The position numbers and the translations under genes were made by a program. Source: Campylobacter lanienae NCTC 13004 (GTDB lineage: Bacteria > Campylobacterota > Campylobacteria > Campylobacterales > Campylobacteraceae). Taken from it: a DNA stretch of 64,000 nt. This document shows, one piece after another, positions 1 through 7,259 of this stretch. Each line of letters begins with the position of its first letter. Positions within the stretch are counted from its first letter, which is position 1. Location of the stretch: contig NZ_CP015578.1 of the NCBI RefSeq assembly GCF_002139935.1, positions 744,001 to 808,000 of the forward strand. The letters run 5' to 3'. Under the pieces are notes generated by a model. It did no database searches and had not been told where the DNA came from. It saw only the letters and a list, made by a program, of their open reading frames with translations.

Positions 1-885
1 TTTGATTATATATTGATTATATATATGATCTCGCTTAATTACTGGAGTGGTGATATGTGGGCAATCTTTTAACTCTTCATTATACATAGCAGCTATGGCT
101 TTTCTACGCTCAATAAACATATCTAGCTTTTCAAATTGAGCTATACTATATGCAGCGCAAAGTGAGTTTAAATCATATTTTTGACCGATATCGATAACAT
201 CATACATATAGCCTAAATTTCCATCTTTATCAAAGCTATCGTTGATTATAGCGTGGTTGCGAATTAGTCTAGCACGACTAGCCATCTCATCATCATTTGT
301 AACTATAATACCAGTTGTTGCTACTGCGTGTTGGACTTGGGGATTGATCTGAAAACAAGACATATATGAGCTCATATTGCCTATTAATTTGCCTTTATAT
401 GTAGCGCCCATCGCTCTACTAGCATCATCAATAATCTTTATATCATACTCATTAGCAAGGGCGTATATAGCGTCCATATCAGCACTTTGACCAGCTACAT
501 GGGTTATAAATGCGGCTTTTAATTTTTTGTGTTTTTGAGTTTTTAGGATCTTTTCTAGCTCATTTGGGTCTATATTAAAATCATCTTCATTTATATCGAC
601 AAAGATCGGCTCAGCATCAAAATGCCTAATGACTTGAGCGATACTAGGAAAGGCATTAACAGAGCAGATGATCTTATCTCCACGCTTTAAATCCATCGCA
701 CATAAGCTTAGGTGTATAGCGGCGGTGCCGTTATTTGTGGTGATAGCGTGTTTGGCACCGAAGAAATTTTTTATCTTATTTTCTAAATTCTCAACCATAT
801 AGTTTGCATTTTTTTCTAAGGTCTCTTTGATAAGTTCATGCTCTCTATCGGTAATTAATGGGCGAAAAAATGGTATATCTCTCAT
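1..885 (-). CDS. DegT/DnrJ/EryC1/StrS-family sugar aminotransferase-like protein, C-terminus beyond window
   Basis: I translated this from the minus strand: ATG at 885 after a GGAG-type ribosome site, open for 295 codons to the window edge, so roughly 75-90 C-terminal residues are missing. The fold is clear from the order of motifs: NNGTAAIHLSL (PLP-binding loop), an IIDDASRAMGATY segment (the Asp that contacts the pyridine nitrogen), and KYDLNSLCAAYSIAQ where family members have NYRM-ELQAA. Known members transfer amino groups to nucleotide-linked keto sugars for glycans. The odd point is residues 176-196, where the catalytic lysine is normally found: the sequence is SCFQINPQVQHAVATTGIIV and has no lysine. 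It may therefore be a non-transaminating member or a dehydratase-like variant. The neighbouring nadE starts 8-9 bases upstream of its ribosome site on the same strand. Confidence 0.85.
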   Translation of the reverse strand, partial: MRDIPFFRPLITDREHELIKETLEKNANYMVENLENKIKNFFGAKHAITTNNGTAAIHLSLCAMDLKRGDKIICSVNAFPSIAQVIRHFDAEPIFVDINEDDFNIDPNELEKILKTQKHKKLKAAFITHVAGQSADMDAIYALANEYDIKIIDDASRAMGATYKGKLIGNMSSYMSCFQINPQVQHAVATTGIIVTNDDEMASRARLIRNHAIINDSFDKDGNLGYMYDVIDIGQKYDLNSLCAAYSIAQFEKLDMFIERRKAIAAMYNEELKDCPHITTPVIKRDHIYNQYIIK

Positions 886-893
886 CAAATCTC

Positions 894-1634
894 CTAATTT
901 ATTGGTATAGCTGGTGGTTTGAGTTTAAAGCTATTTTTAGATATTCTATTTATAATTTGGTTTTTAAATTCGCTATCAAATTTAGATAGATCTTCGTTAT
1001 TTTCTATCGCTTTTAATAGCTCATCAATCTCTTTATAACTATATCCTAGCTCACTCTCATCGCTTTGATTTTGCCATAGATCTGCGCTTGGGGCTTTGTT
1101 TATTATATTTGGATTTATGCTAAGATATGAAGCAAATTTAAAAAGATCGCTTTTATAGATATTGGCAATTGGATTTAAAGCACACGCCATATCGCCATAG
1201 ATTGTCCCATAGCCTAGGATTCTTTCGCTTTTATTGCTCGTGCCTACGACTAGGGAGTTTAGCTGACTAGAGTGATCATATAAGATAATCATACGAATTC
1301 TAGCTGTGATATTGCCAACTCTTAATCTATCAAATTTATCGCTAAAAGGCAAAAATGCGGCTAAAATATCGCTGATATCGATTATTTCATAGCTTATCTT
1401 TAAGCTTTTAGATAGCTCTATAGCATCGGCTAAATTTTGTTTATTTGAGTTAGAAGTTGGCATTATAAGAGCCTTTGTAGGTGCGACTTTAGCGCATAAA
1501 GTGGCTACAACAGCAGAATCTAATCCACCGCTTAATCCAACTACAAAGCCACTAGCTTTTGAGCTTTTGAGATAAGAATTAAGAAAATTTATAAGTTTAT
1601 TTTCTAATAATTTAAAATTTTCCACTAATATCAT
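894..1634 (-). CDS. nadE: NAD(+) synthetase
   Basis: Makes NAD from nicotinic acid adenine dinucleotide using ATP and ammonia or glutamine, in the cytoplasm. The N-terminal ATP-pyrophosphatase P-loop SGGLDSAVV and the following segments GTSNKSE, YGTIYGDMACALNPI and PSADLWQNQSDE are the standard NadE signature; at about 246 residues it is the short, ammonia-dependent type without a glutaminase domain. An upstream TTG at 1652 could extend it, but a TATAAT box on this strand at 1653-1658 would put the transcript start downstream of that codon, so I prefer ATG at 1634. No strong ribosome site is visible, so the exact start is uncertain. It lies immediately upstream of the DegT-like gene and is probably cotranscribed with it. 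Confidence 0.9.
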   Translation of the reverse strand: MILVENFKLLENKLINFLNSYLKSSKASGFVVGLSGGLDSAVVATLCAKVAPTKALIMPTSNSNKQNLADAIELSKSLKISYEIIDISDILAAFLPFSDKFDRLRVGNITARIRMIILYDHSSQLNSLVVGTSNKSERILGYGTIYGDMACALNPIANIYKSDLFKFASYLSINPNIINKAPSADLWQNQSDESELGYSYKEIDELLKAIENNEDLSKFDSEFKNQIINRISKNSFKLKPPAIPIN

Positions 1635-1652
1635 CCATAAAAAAATTGGCAA

Positions 1653-1688
1653 ATTATATCTATTTTAAGGTAAAATATATCTTATAAT
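1653..1688. promoter_or_regulatory. Divergent -10 boxes between nadE and the MBL-fold gene
   Basis: A TATAAT hexamer on the minus strand (1653-1658) faces nadE, and a TATAAT on the plus strand (1683-1688) faces the hydrolase gene at 1717. Neither has a convincing -35 box, which is usual for the Campylobacter housekeeping sigma factor. Confidence 0.5.
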
Positions 1689-1716
1689 ATTTGAATTTAA
1701 TTTAAAAAGGTGAAAA

Positions 1717-2307
1717 ATGCAGATTATTTCAAGAGCTTTTGGGATTTATGGGACGAATTGTTATGTGGTGATTTTAGATAGTGGTGAGGTGATAATAGAC
1801 CCAGGTGATGGGGCTTTGGAGTGGATTGAAAAGGTGTGTAAAAATCCTTTGGCTATCTTATGTACTCATGGGCATTTTGATCATATATATGATTGTGAGG
1901 AGATAAGGAGTAAATTTAATACCAAAATTTACATCCCCAAAGATGACGCTTTTATGTGCGAGAATGATCCATTTGGGCTTTTAAAGGCGAAATTCAAACC
2001 AGATATTATGGTAGATGATAAAGATGAGATTGAGCTTGGTGGGGTGAAATTTTGCTTTCATCACTTTGCTGGGCATACGCCAGGATGTAGCGTGATAACA
2101 GCTGAAAATGTGATGTTTAGCGGGGATTTTATATTTAAAAATTCAATTGGTAGATATGATTTTCCTTTTAGTGATGGGGCTCTTATGAAAGAGAGTTTAA
2201 ATAGAGTTTTGGGATTTAAAGATTATAGAATTTACCCAGGGCATGGAGAGCCAACAAGCCTAGATAGTGAGAGAAATTCTCTATCTAGATGGGCTCAGGC
2301 TATATAG
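1717..2307 (+). CDS. Metallo-beta-lactamase-fold hydrolase, glyoxalase II-like
   Basis: A 196-residue single-domain metallohydrolase. The metal site is visible as THGHFDH (HxHxDH, about residues 50-56), then GHTPGC (His about 120), the bridging Asp in FSGDFIF, and the last His in YPGHGEP. This is the set of ligands for a two-metal glyoxalase II / MBL-fold enzyme, probably a thioester or related hydrolase in the cytoplasm. There is no signal peptide. The length is shorter than true GloB because the C-terminal substrate-binding domain is absent, so the substrate is not determined. ATG follows an AAAAAGGTG ribosome site. It ends three bases before the stop of the convergent hotdog gene. Confidence 0.85.
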   Translation: MQIISRAFGIYGTNCYVVILDSGEVIIDPGDGALEWIEKVCKNPLAILCTHGHFDHIYDCEEIRSKFNTKIYIPKDDAFMCENDPFGLLKAKFKPDIMVDDKDEIELGGVKFCFHHFAGHTPGCSVITAENVMFSGDFIFKNSIGRYDFPFSDGALMKESLNRVLGFKDYRIYPGHGEPTSLDSERNSLSRWAQAI

Positions 2308-2310
2308 TGG

Positions 2311-2796
2311 CTATTGCTCCTCTTCGCCATTTACTTTTTTCTTTTGTTGAAGTTTAAATATATGCTCTTCTAAGACAACTACTTGATAGGTGCCCTCAAA
2401 GACTTTTATATCTTTTATGGTGCCTATAACCTTGATTTCACGCTTTTTAGACTCTTCGAAATATGCGTGAGCTTCGAATTCAACCAAATCCCCAACCTTA
2501 GCTGGAGCATATAAATTTACTTTAGCGCTTATAGTTACTGAGTATTGTGTATTTATAGCTACATGTGCCGCCCACTCAGCAGCCCCAAATATAAATCCAC
2601 CATGAATTAGCTTTTCATCATCAAATACCATCTCATTGCTAGTCATCAGGGCGGTTTTGGCATAGTTTGGTTTCATGTTAATTATCCCACCGCATAGGGT
2701 TGAGTTTATAGAAATTGGGATATTTAAAATTCCTTGGAAACGCTCTGAACTATCTATCAATCCGACATCTTGTAAGCTCTCATCATATTCGCTCAT
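2311..2796 (-). CDS. Hotdog-fold thioesterase (PaaI-like)
   Basis: A 161-residue protein with the hotdog-fold core HGGFIFGAAEWAAHVAI, where HGG followed by a long hydrophobic helix is the acyl-CoA thioesterase signature, then strands resembling ISAKVNLYAPAKVGDLVEFEA. Family members hydrolyse acyl-CoA or acyl-ACP. The substrate cannot be read from the sequence. The C-terminus is strongly charged (QQKKKVNGEEEQ). It lies 9 bases downstream of cmoB on the same strand and is likely in one transcript with cmoB and the small lipoprotein gene. Confidence 0.75.
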   Translation of the reverse strand: MSEYDESLQDVGLIDSSERFQGILNIPISINSTLCGGIINMKPNYAKTALMTSNEMVFDDEKLIHGGFIFGAAEWAAHVAINTQYSVTISAKVNLYAPAKVGDLVEFEAHAYFEESKKREIKVIGTIKDIKVFEGTYQVVVLEEHIFKLQQKKKVNGEEEQ

Positions 2797-2805
2797 AATC
2801 TACCT

Positions 2806-3648
2806 TTAAGTTAATCTTATATAAATTCTCTTTGGTGCTGGATAGCCTTCAATTGTTTTTGAGCTATCATTTGGGTCTAAAAAATCTTCTAAACTCTGGC
2901 TATCTATCCACTTAGTTTTGCGTTGTTCAAAGCTATCTGTATCTTTGGTAGCTAGAATCTCAAAACTCTTAAATTTAGCCCGTTTAGCCCAATTTCGCAA
3001 CGCCTTAATACTAGGGATAAAGCTGATATTTGGGATTTTAGAGTAGCTTGTATCTGGGCTTAATACCATCTCATCATCACGATCAATATACATAGTATCT
3101 ATAAATACTTCACCATTTGGATTTAGAGCGGATTTTAGCTCTTTTAAGCACTTTATAGGGTCACTTCTATGATATAAAACCCCAAGACAAAAAATCGTAT
3201 CAAATTTCACCCCATAACTAGGCAGACTCTCCACGCCTGCTATCTCAAATTTAATATCACTTTTAGCAAAGTGATTTATAAAGCTAAATTGTAAAAATGC
3301 TAACTCACTTGGGTCAAATCCTATTATACTTCTTGGCTCATACTCAAGCATCTTAAACATATAATAGCCGTTATTACATCCTACATCAGCTATTACTTTA
3401 TCTTTTAAGCTTAAATGCGGTTTTAAGATATTAAACTTAACAAAACTTCGCCACTCGCTATCTATAAAAAGCTCATTTAGACCAAATGGCCCCTTTCGCC
3501 ACGGCTTTAAGGCTAGGGCGATATCTTCAATCTCTTTGGTAAAATTTGAAATTTCTAGCCTTACGCTATCATCTAAGATTAATTTTGAGTTATTATTATC
3601 TAGCTTTTTAATCCTAGCTAAAAGCTCATTAAAAGCTCTATTATTCAT
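2806..3648 (-). CDS. cmoB: tRNA U34 carboxymethyltransferase
   Basis: Transfers the carboxymethyl group of carboxy-S-adenosylmethionine to 5-hydroxyuridine at tRNA wobble position 34, giving cmo5U. The family hallmark WRKGPFGLNELFIDSEWRS precedes a Rossmann methyltransferase core with motif I ADVGCNNGYYMFKML and the FCLGVLYHRSDP segment (motif IV region). At 280 residues it is shorter at the N-terminus than the E. coli enzyme, as is usual for epsilonproteobacteria. The start codon at 3648 lies inside the last codons of the upstream lipoprotein gene (8-base overlap), which implies coupled translation. Confidence 0.92.
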   Translation of the reverse strand: MNNRAFNELLARIKKLDNNNSKLILDDSVRLEISNFTKEIEDIALALKPWRKGPFGLNELFIDSEWRSFVKFNILKPHLSLKDKVIADVGCNNGYYMFKMLEYEPRSIIGFDPSELAFLQFSFINHFAKSDIKFEIAGVESLPSYGVKFDTIFCLGVLYHRSDPIKCLKELKSALNPNGEVFIDTMYIDRDDEMVLSPDTSYSKIPNISFIPSIKALRNWAKRAKFKSFEILATKDTDSFEQRKTKWIDSQSLEDFLDPNDSSKTIEGYPAPKRIYIRLT

Positions 3649-3820
3649 AGATATCTTTCCAATCTATTAGATTTTCATCGCACTTTTTGTGATAGACTCC
3701 AGATGCGTCATAATACTCTTTACAGCTATTGTAGTATTTATCTGAAATTCCACGCTTATTTACCCATAAGCAACCTTGTAAAAATAGCACCAAAAGAGCA
3801 AAAATGATTAAATTTTTCAT
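3641..3820 (-). CDS. Small lipoprotein, 59 residues
   Basis: Read directly from the minus strand: MKNLIIFALLVLFLQGCLWVNK, with a short basic start, a hydrophobic core and a lipobox (LFLQGC, Cys17) for signal peptidase II, then a mature part of about 42 residues rich in Tyr, Lys and Asp with two more cysteines (YYNSCKEYYDASGVYHKKCDENL) that could pair in the periplasm. It ends with TAA at 3641-3643 and overlaps the cmoB start by 8 bases in a different frame, a typical translational-coupling layout. No ribosome site of note. Function unknown; I do not recognise a family. Confidence 0.65.
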   Translation of the reverse strand: MKNLIIFALLVLFLQGCLWVNKRGISDKYYNSCKEYYDASGVYHKKCDENLIDWKDIYE

Positions 3821-3883
3821 AGCGATAATGTTACCATTATTTTGTTTAAATTAGATATAATTTAAGAAAATTTGGGAGAAAAT

Positions 3884-5155
3884 ATGAGGATATTAGATAA
3901 ATTTGAAAAAATTTGCGCAATTGAGCATTGTAGTTTTGATGCTTTGAAGCTTAGAGATTATTTGGTTGAGTTTGCAAAAAGCTATGGATATAGCGTTGAA
4001 ATTGATGAATTTGATAATGTCTATGCCTTTAAAGGCAAGCCACAAATTTGCCTTCAATCGCACTATGATATGGTATGCGTGGGTCAAGCACCTAAAATCG
4101 AGCTAATATATGATGGCGATATCTTGCGTGCGAAAAACTCTAGCTTGGGCGCTGATAATGGGATTGGTGTCGCAATTATGATGGAGATGATGAGTAAATT
4201 TAATAATCTTGAAGTGATATTTAGCGCTAATGAAGAAGTAGGCCTAATCGGTGCTAATGGCTTTAATAAAAAGATTATAAGTAATCAGCTTTTGAATTTA
4301 GATAGCGAAGATGAAGATGGAGTATTTATAGGTTGTGCTGCCGGTGAGTTAATCAAAGCTAAGATATCAAAAACCAAAAAATCAGTAAAATCAAATTTAT
4401 ATGAGCTTAATATCAGCGGTCTGCCTGGCGGACATAGTGGGATAGAGATTATCAAAGATCTTCCAAATTCCATAAAAATTATGGCTGAGTTTATAGCCAA
4501 AAATGGTGGTAAAATAGTCAATTTCAGCGGTGGCGAGAGAAACAACTCTATCCCTGTAAATGCCAAAGCGTTAATCACTTGTGATAATATAGTTTATAGT
4601 GATGAGAGAGTTAGCGTAAAATATCTTGGAAATTGCGATTGTGAGGTGATTAGTGAGAGTCAAAATATACTAGATTTTATAAATAGCTTTTCTCAAGGTG
4701 TTAGGAGCTATAATGAGAGCCTTAATATTGTAAATGATAGTATAAATTTATCCATAATAAACGATAATGAAGATAGCATTGAGATTGAGTTTTTCGCACG
4801 CTCAATGAGCCAACATGGGCTAGAGAGATTGAAATTTGAGACTTCAACATTAGCTAGGCTTGCTGGGTTTGGTGTGAGCTTTTTTGAAAGAAGTGATGCT
4901 TGGACGCCTGATATAGGTGAGTTTGCGAATTTGGTATTAAATTTTATGCAAAAATATAACCCAAAAGTTAAATTTCAAGCTGTTCATGCTGGGCTTGAGT
5001 GTGGAGTATTTGTAGCTAAGCAAAAGGGCTTACAAGCCGCATCGATTGGCCCAAATATCCACTCACCACACAGCATAAATGAGCATTTAGAGCTAAAATC
5101 CTTAGATAAAATAGCAAAAGCAATAAGCGATATAGTCGCTTATTATCAAGATTAA
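3884..5155 (+). CDS. pepD: M20-family aminoacyl-histidine dipeptidase
   Basis: A cytoplasmic zinc peptidase of the PepD (beta-alanyl-histidine dipeptidase) group. Metal ligands are seen in order: QSHYDMVCVG (His-x-Asp), the bridging Asp in SLGADNGIG, the catalytic Glu pair in SANEEVGLIGA, an Asp in LLNLDSED, and the last His in IGPNIHSPHS. The lid domain includes GGHSG. Length about 423 residues, slightly short of the 480-residue E. coli enzyme. The ATG at 3884 has GGGAG six bases upstream; a TTG 12 bases earlier is in frame but lies on the ribosome site itself, so I reject it. The IS607 element begins shortly after the stop codon. Confidence 0.88.
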   Translation: MRILDKFEKICAIEHCSFDALKLRDYLVEFAKSYGYSVEIDEFDNVYAFKGKPQICLQSHYDMVCVGQAPKIELIYDGDILRAKNSSLGADNGIGVAIMMEMMSKFNNLEVIFSANEEVGLIGANGFNKKIISNQLLNLDSEDEDGVFIGCAAGELIKAKISKTKKSVKSNLYELNISGLPGGHSGIEIIKDLPNSIKIMAEFIAKNGGKIVNFSGGERNNSIPVNAKALITCDNIVYSDERVSVKYLGNCDCEVISESQNILDFINSFSQGVRSYNESLNIVNDSINLSIINDNEDSIEIEFFARSMSQHGLERLKFETSTLARLAGFGVSFFERSDAWTPDIGEFANLVLNFMQKYNPKVKFQAVHAGLECGVFVAKQKGLQAASIGPNIHSPHSINEHLELKSLDKIAKAISDIVAYYQD

Positions 5156-5199
5156 GCAAGATTAATAATCAAGCTTTGACATAATGCCTTTTACACTAT

Positions 5200-5330
5200 A
5201 ATCACCGTTCTTACAAACCTATAAAATCCTATAAAAAGATATAAAACTCTATAAATAGGATTTTTGTTGTATTCCTGTTTCAACCTTGCTAGTTGCTATT
5301 TGATTTATTGCTAAATCATCTAGCAGAGCT
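5200..5330 (-). ncRNA. Possible TnpB guide RNA (omega/reRNA) region
   Basis: TnpB proteins are known to use an RNA from the 3' end of their own gene, with the guide taken from the flanking DNA. By position it would lie on the minus strand over the tnpB 3' end and the following bases. I did not fold it and see no decisive structure, so this is a placement by analogy only. Confidence 0.25.
5219..5258. repeat. Four tandem 10-bp A/T repeats at the tnpB end of the IS
   Basis: Four consecutive 10-mers, CTATAAAATC, CTATAAAAAG, ATATAAAACT and CTATAAATAG, run from 5219 to 5258 and overlap the tnpB stop codon. The 10-bp period places each copy on the same face of the helix. The core CTATAAAA recurs in the inverted repeat at the other end of the element. 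Confidence 0.7.
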
Positions 5331-6541
5331 GTCAAGTCCGCAGGCGTAAATTCGGCAAGAACTTTGCCTATTTTTTGCTTTAATTGTGAAAGCAAATTAA
5401 GACTAGCATTGTAGTCTCTATCAATGCTAATTCCACATTCATCGCAAATATAAACTCTATCTTTTAGAGCTAAATTTTCTTTTATAGTTCCACAATTAGA
5501 GCATAATTTAGAACTAGGATAAAATCTATCTACTTGATAGATTTCTTTATCGTTGTAGCTAGATTTATATTCTAGTTGCCTTTTAAACTCATAAAAACTT
5601 ACATCGCTTATAGATTTAGCAAGTCTATGATTACTCATCATCCCTTTTACATTTAAATCCTCTAAGCAAAAATATTTAGCATTTGCTACCAAGCTAGAAG
5701 TAAGCTTGTGTAAAAAATCACTTCTTATATTTGCTATTTTACGATGCAATTTATTTAGCTTAATACTTGCTTTTAGATAATTGCTAGATTTTTTAATGCC
5801 TTGTAATGCTTCTTGCTTGGTTTTTGCGTGTTGCTTTTTGCTTAGCTGTCTAGCTCTTTTTATCATTAAACGATTAAACTTAGCTAATGGTTTAGGTGCT
5901 TTTATCTCTAAGCCATTAGATAAACTTAAAAACGATTTTAAGCCTACATCTATGCTAAGTGCTAGATTATTATTTTTAGCTTTATTATGAGTTTTTAGAT
6001 ACTCATCTTTACTAATTTGCATACTAAAAGAAACAAAGAATTTATCAGCACTTTGAGAAATAGTAAAAGAATTGATTTTACCATTAAATCTCAATTTCTC
6101 TTTCATTTTTACAAGTCCTAAATTTGGCACTTTTAGATATTTTTCATCTTTGATTATTGCTTGGTCTCCACCTATGTAATAAGAGCCGAAATTATCTTTC
6201 TTTTTCTTAAATTTTGGATAGCTTACTTTACCTTGTTTTAAATCTCTAAAAAATTTTTGAAATGCTAGATTTAGATTTAAAAAAGGCTGTTGCGTAGCAT
6301 ATTTACTTACTTCATACACAAAGGGGAATTGTTCTTTTTTAATGGCATTAAATTCCTTTTTTAAATCTAAATGTGTTACTTTAATGCCTTGCTTGTAGTA
6401 TTCTTGCCATTTTGCAAGTCCCCAATTATAAGCAAGTCTAGCACAACCAAAGGCTTTTTTAAAATGAGTTTTAGCTTTATTATTTGGCTTTAACTCTATC
6501 TTATGAGAAATGCTAATAAGCTCATTATTATTTGCTGACAT
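5249..6541 (-). CDS. tnpB: TnpB RNA-guided nuclease of IS607 family
   Basis: A 430-residue OrfB/TnpB protein. The RuvC-like catalytic residues are in place: SIDVGLKSFLSL (Asp), YFCLEDLNVKGM (Glu) and SIDRDYNASLNL (Asp). The zinc ribbon is CSNC...CDEC between the second and third motifs. TnpB is known as an RNA-guided DNA endonuclease that helps retain the element; it is not the transposase. The N-terminal 240 residues contain the conserved RLAYNW segment and the Lys-rich wedge region. It overlaps tnpA by 14 bases. All motifs are intact, so I expect a working protein. Confidence 0.93.
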   Translation of the reverse strand: MSANNNELISISHKIELKPNNKAKTHFKKAFGCARLAYNWGLAKWQEYYKQGIKVTHLDLKKEFNAIKKEQFPFVYEVSKYATQQPFLNLNLAFQKFFRDLKQGKVSYPKFKKKKDNFGSYYIGGDQAIIKDEKYLKVPNLGLVKMKEKLRFNGKINSFTISQSADKFFVSFSMQISKDEYLKTHNKAKNNNLALSIDVGLKSFLSLSNGLEIKAPKPLAKFNRLMIKRARQLSKKQHAKTKQEALQGIKKSSNYLKASIKLNKLHRKIANIRSDFLHKLTSSLVANAKYFCLEDLNVKGMMSNHRLAKSISDVSFYEFKRQLEYKSSYNDKEIYQVDRFYPSSKLCSNCGTIKENLALKDRVYICDECGISIDRDYNASLNLLSQLKQKIGKVLAEFTPADLTALLDDLAINQIATSKVETGIQQKSYL

Positions 6542-7166
6542 TTTCTACCACCACTTCTTGCATTTCATCTAAAAGTTTTTTATTTTTCTTTGAGCGTGAG
6601 CCATAAAGTCTAGCTGAAAATACTGTGATTATTTCCAACACATCTTTGGCTAATTCTTCTTCAAATTTTACGCTTTCTTCGCCTTTATTTATTATTATTA
6701 CTTCTACTTCTTTGGCTTCACATATAGCAAATACTAGCTCAGCACCAAAGCGTAAAAGTCTGTCTTTGTGAGTTAAAACTAATCTTTTTACTTTGCCATC
6801 TAGAATTTGATTTAGCAATTTAGTTAAGCCTTTTTTATAATAATTCATACCAGAGCCTAAATCTTGTATAACTTCATAATTAAAGCCTTGTTTAGAACAA
6901 TATAGCTCTAAGACTTGAACTTGCCTTATTAAATCATCTTTTTGGTCGTGGCTAGAAACACGAGCATAAGCAATAGTTTTTAAGCTATCTTTATTAAAAA
7001 CTAGGTTTTTATTTATAGCTTTTAATGTTTCTAGCTTATACCTACGCTCTCCACCCTTAGTCATATCATCAGGTTTTAATAAGCCTTTTTTATCCCAATT
7101 TCTAAGAGTTTGGATAGTAACACCAAGAGCTTTACTAGCTTGACCGATTGATAATAATTTATTCAT
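6528..7166 (-). CDS. tnpA: IS607-family serine recombinase transposase
   Basis: A 212-residue transposase. Residues 1-50 form a MerR-type helix-turn-helix (SIGQASKALGVTIQTLRNWDKKGLL). The resolvase catalytic domain follows, with the nucleophile Ser in YARVSSHDQK, an Arg-containing segment KDRLLRFG, and a C-terminal helix rich in Ser, Arg and Lys. The order HTH then catalytic domain is reversed compared with classical resolvases and is diagnostic of IS607. It lacks the large C-terminal DNA-binding domain of other serine recombinases. ATG at 7166; the 14-bp inverted repeat at 7204-7240 lies directly upstream and may be its operator or the element end. Confidence 0.93.
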   Translation of the reverse strand: MNKLLSIGQASKALGVTIQTLRNWDKKGLLKPDDMTKGGERRYKLETLKAINKNLVFNKDSLKTIAYARVSSHDQKDDLIRQVQVLELYCSKQGFNYEVIQDLGSGMNYYKKGLTKLLNQILDGKVKRLVLTHKDRLLRFGAELVFAICEAKEVEVIIINKGEESVKFEEELAKDVLEIITVFSARLYGSRSKKNKKLLDEMQEVVVENVSK

Positions 7167-7203
7167 AGGACTATTTTAGCAAATTTTAAAAAATAAGTCA
7201 AGT

Positions 7204-7240
7204 AAAATCTATAAAATATTTATATAATTTTATAGATTTT
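7204..7240. repeat. 14-bp perfect inverted repeat at the tnpA end of the IS
   Basis: AAAATCTATAAAAT (7204-7217) and ATTTTATAGATTTT (7227-7240) are perfect reverse complements with a 9-base spacer. It lies between tnpA and the end of the pseA-like gene and shares CTATAAAA with the tandem repeats at 5219-5258. It could be a transposase site, or a terminator-like hairpin for the pseA-like gene (T-run follows on the plus strand only). Confidence 0.7.
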
Positions 7241-7259
7241 TTTATAATTTACTTAGCAG

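Larger units (their letters stand above)
5200..7250 (-). mobile_element. IS607-family insertion sequence (tnpA + tnpB)
   Basis: Two overlapping genes, a MerR-HTH/serine recombinase and a TnpB nuclease, define an IS607-type element. The exact ends are not resolved because this family lacks terminal inverted repeats and target duplications. The outer limits are set by pepD (stop 5155) and the pseA-like gene (stop 7260). Repeats carrying CTATAAAA occur just inside both ends (5219-5258 and 7204-7240) and are candidate transposase binding sites. Both genes are intact, so the element may be active. Confidence 0.8.
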
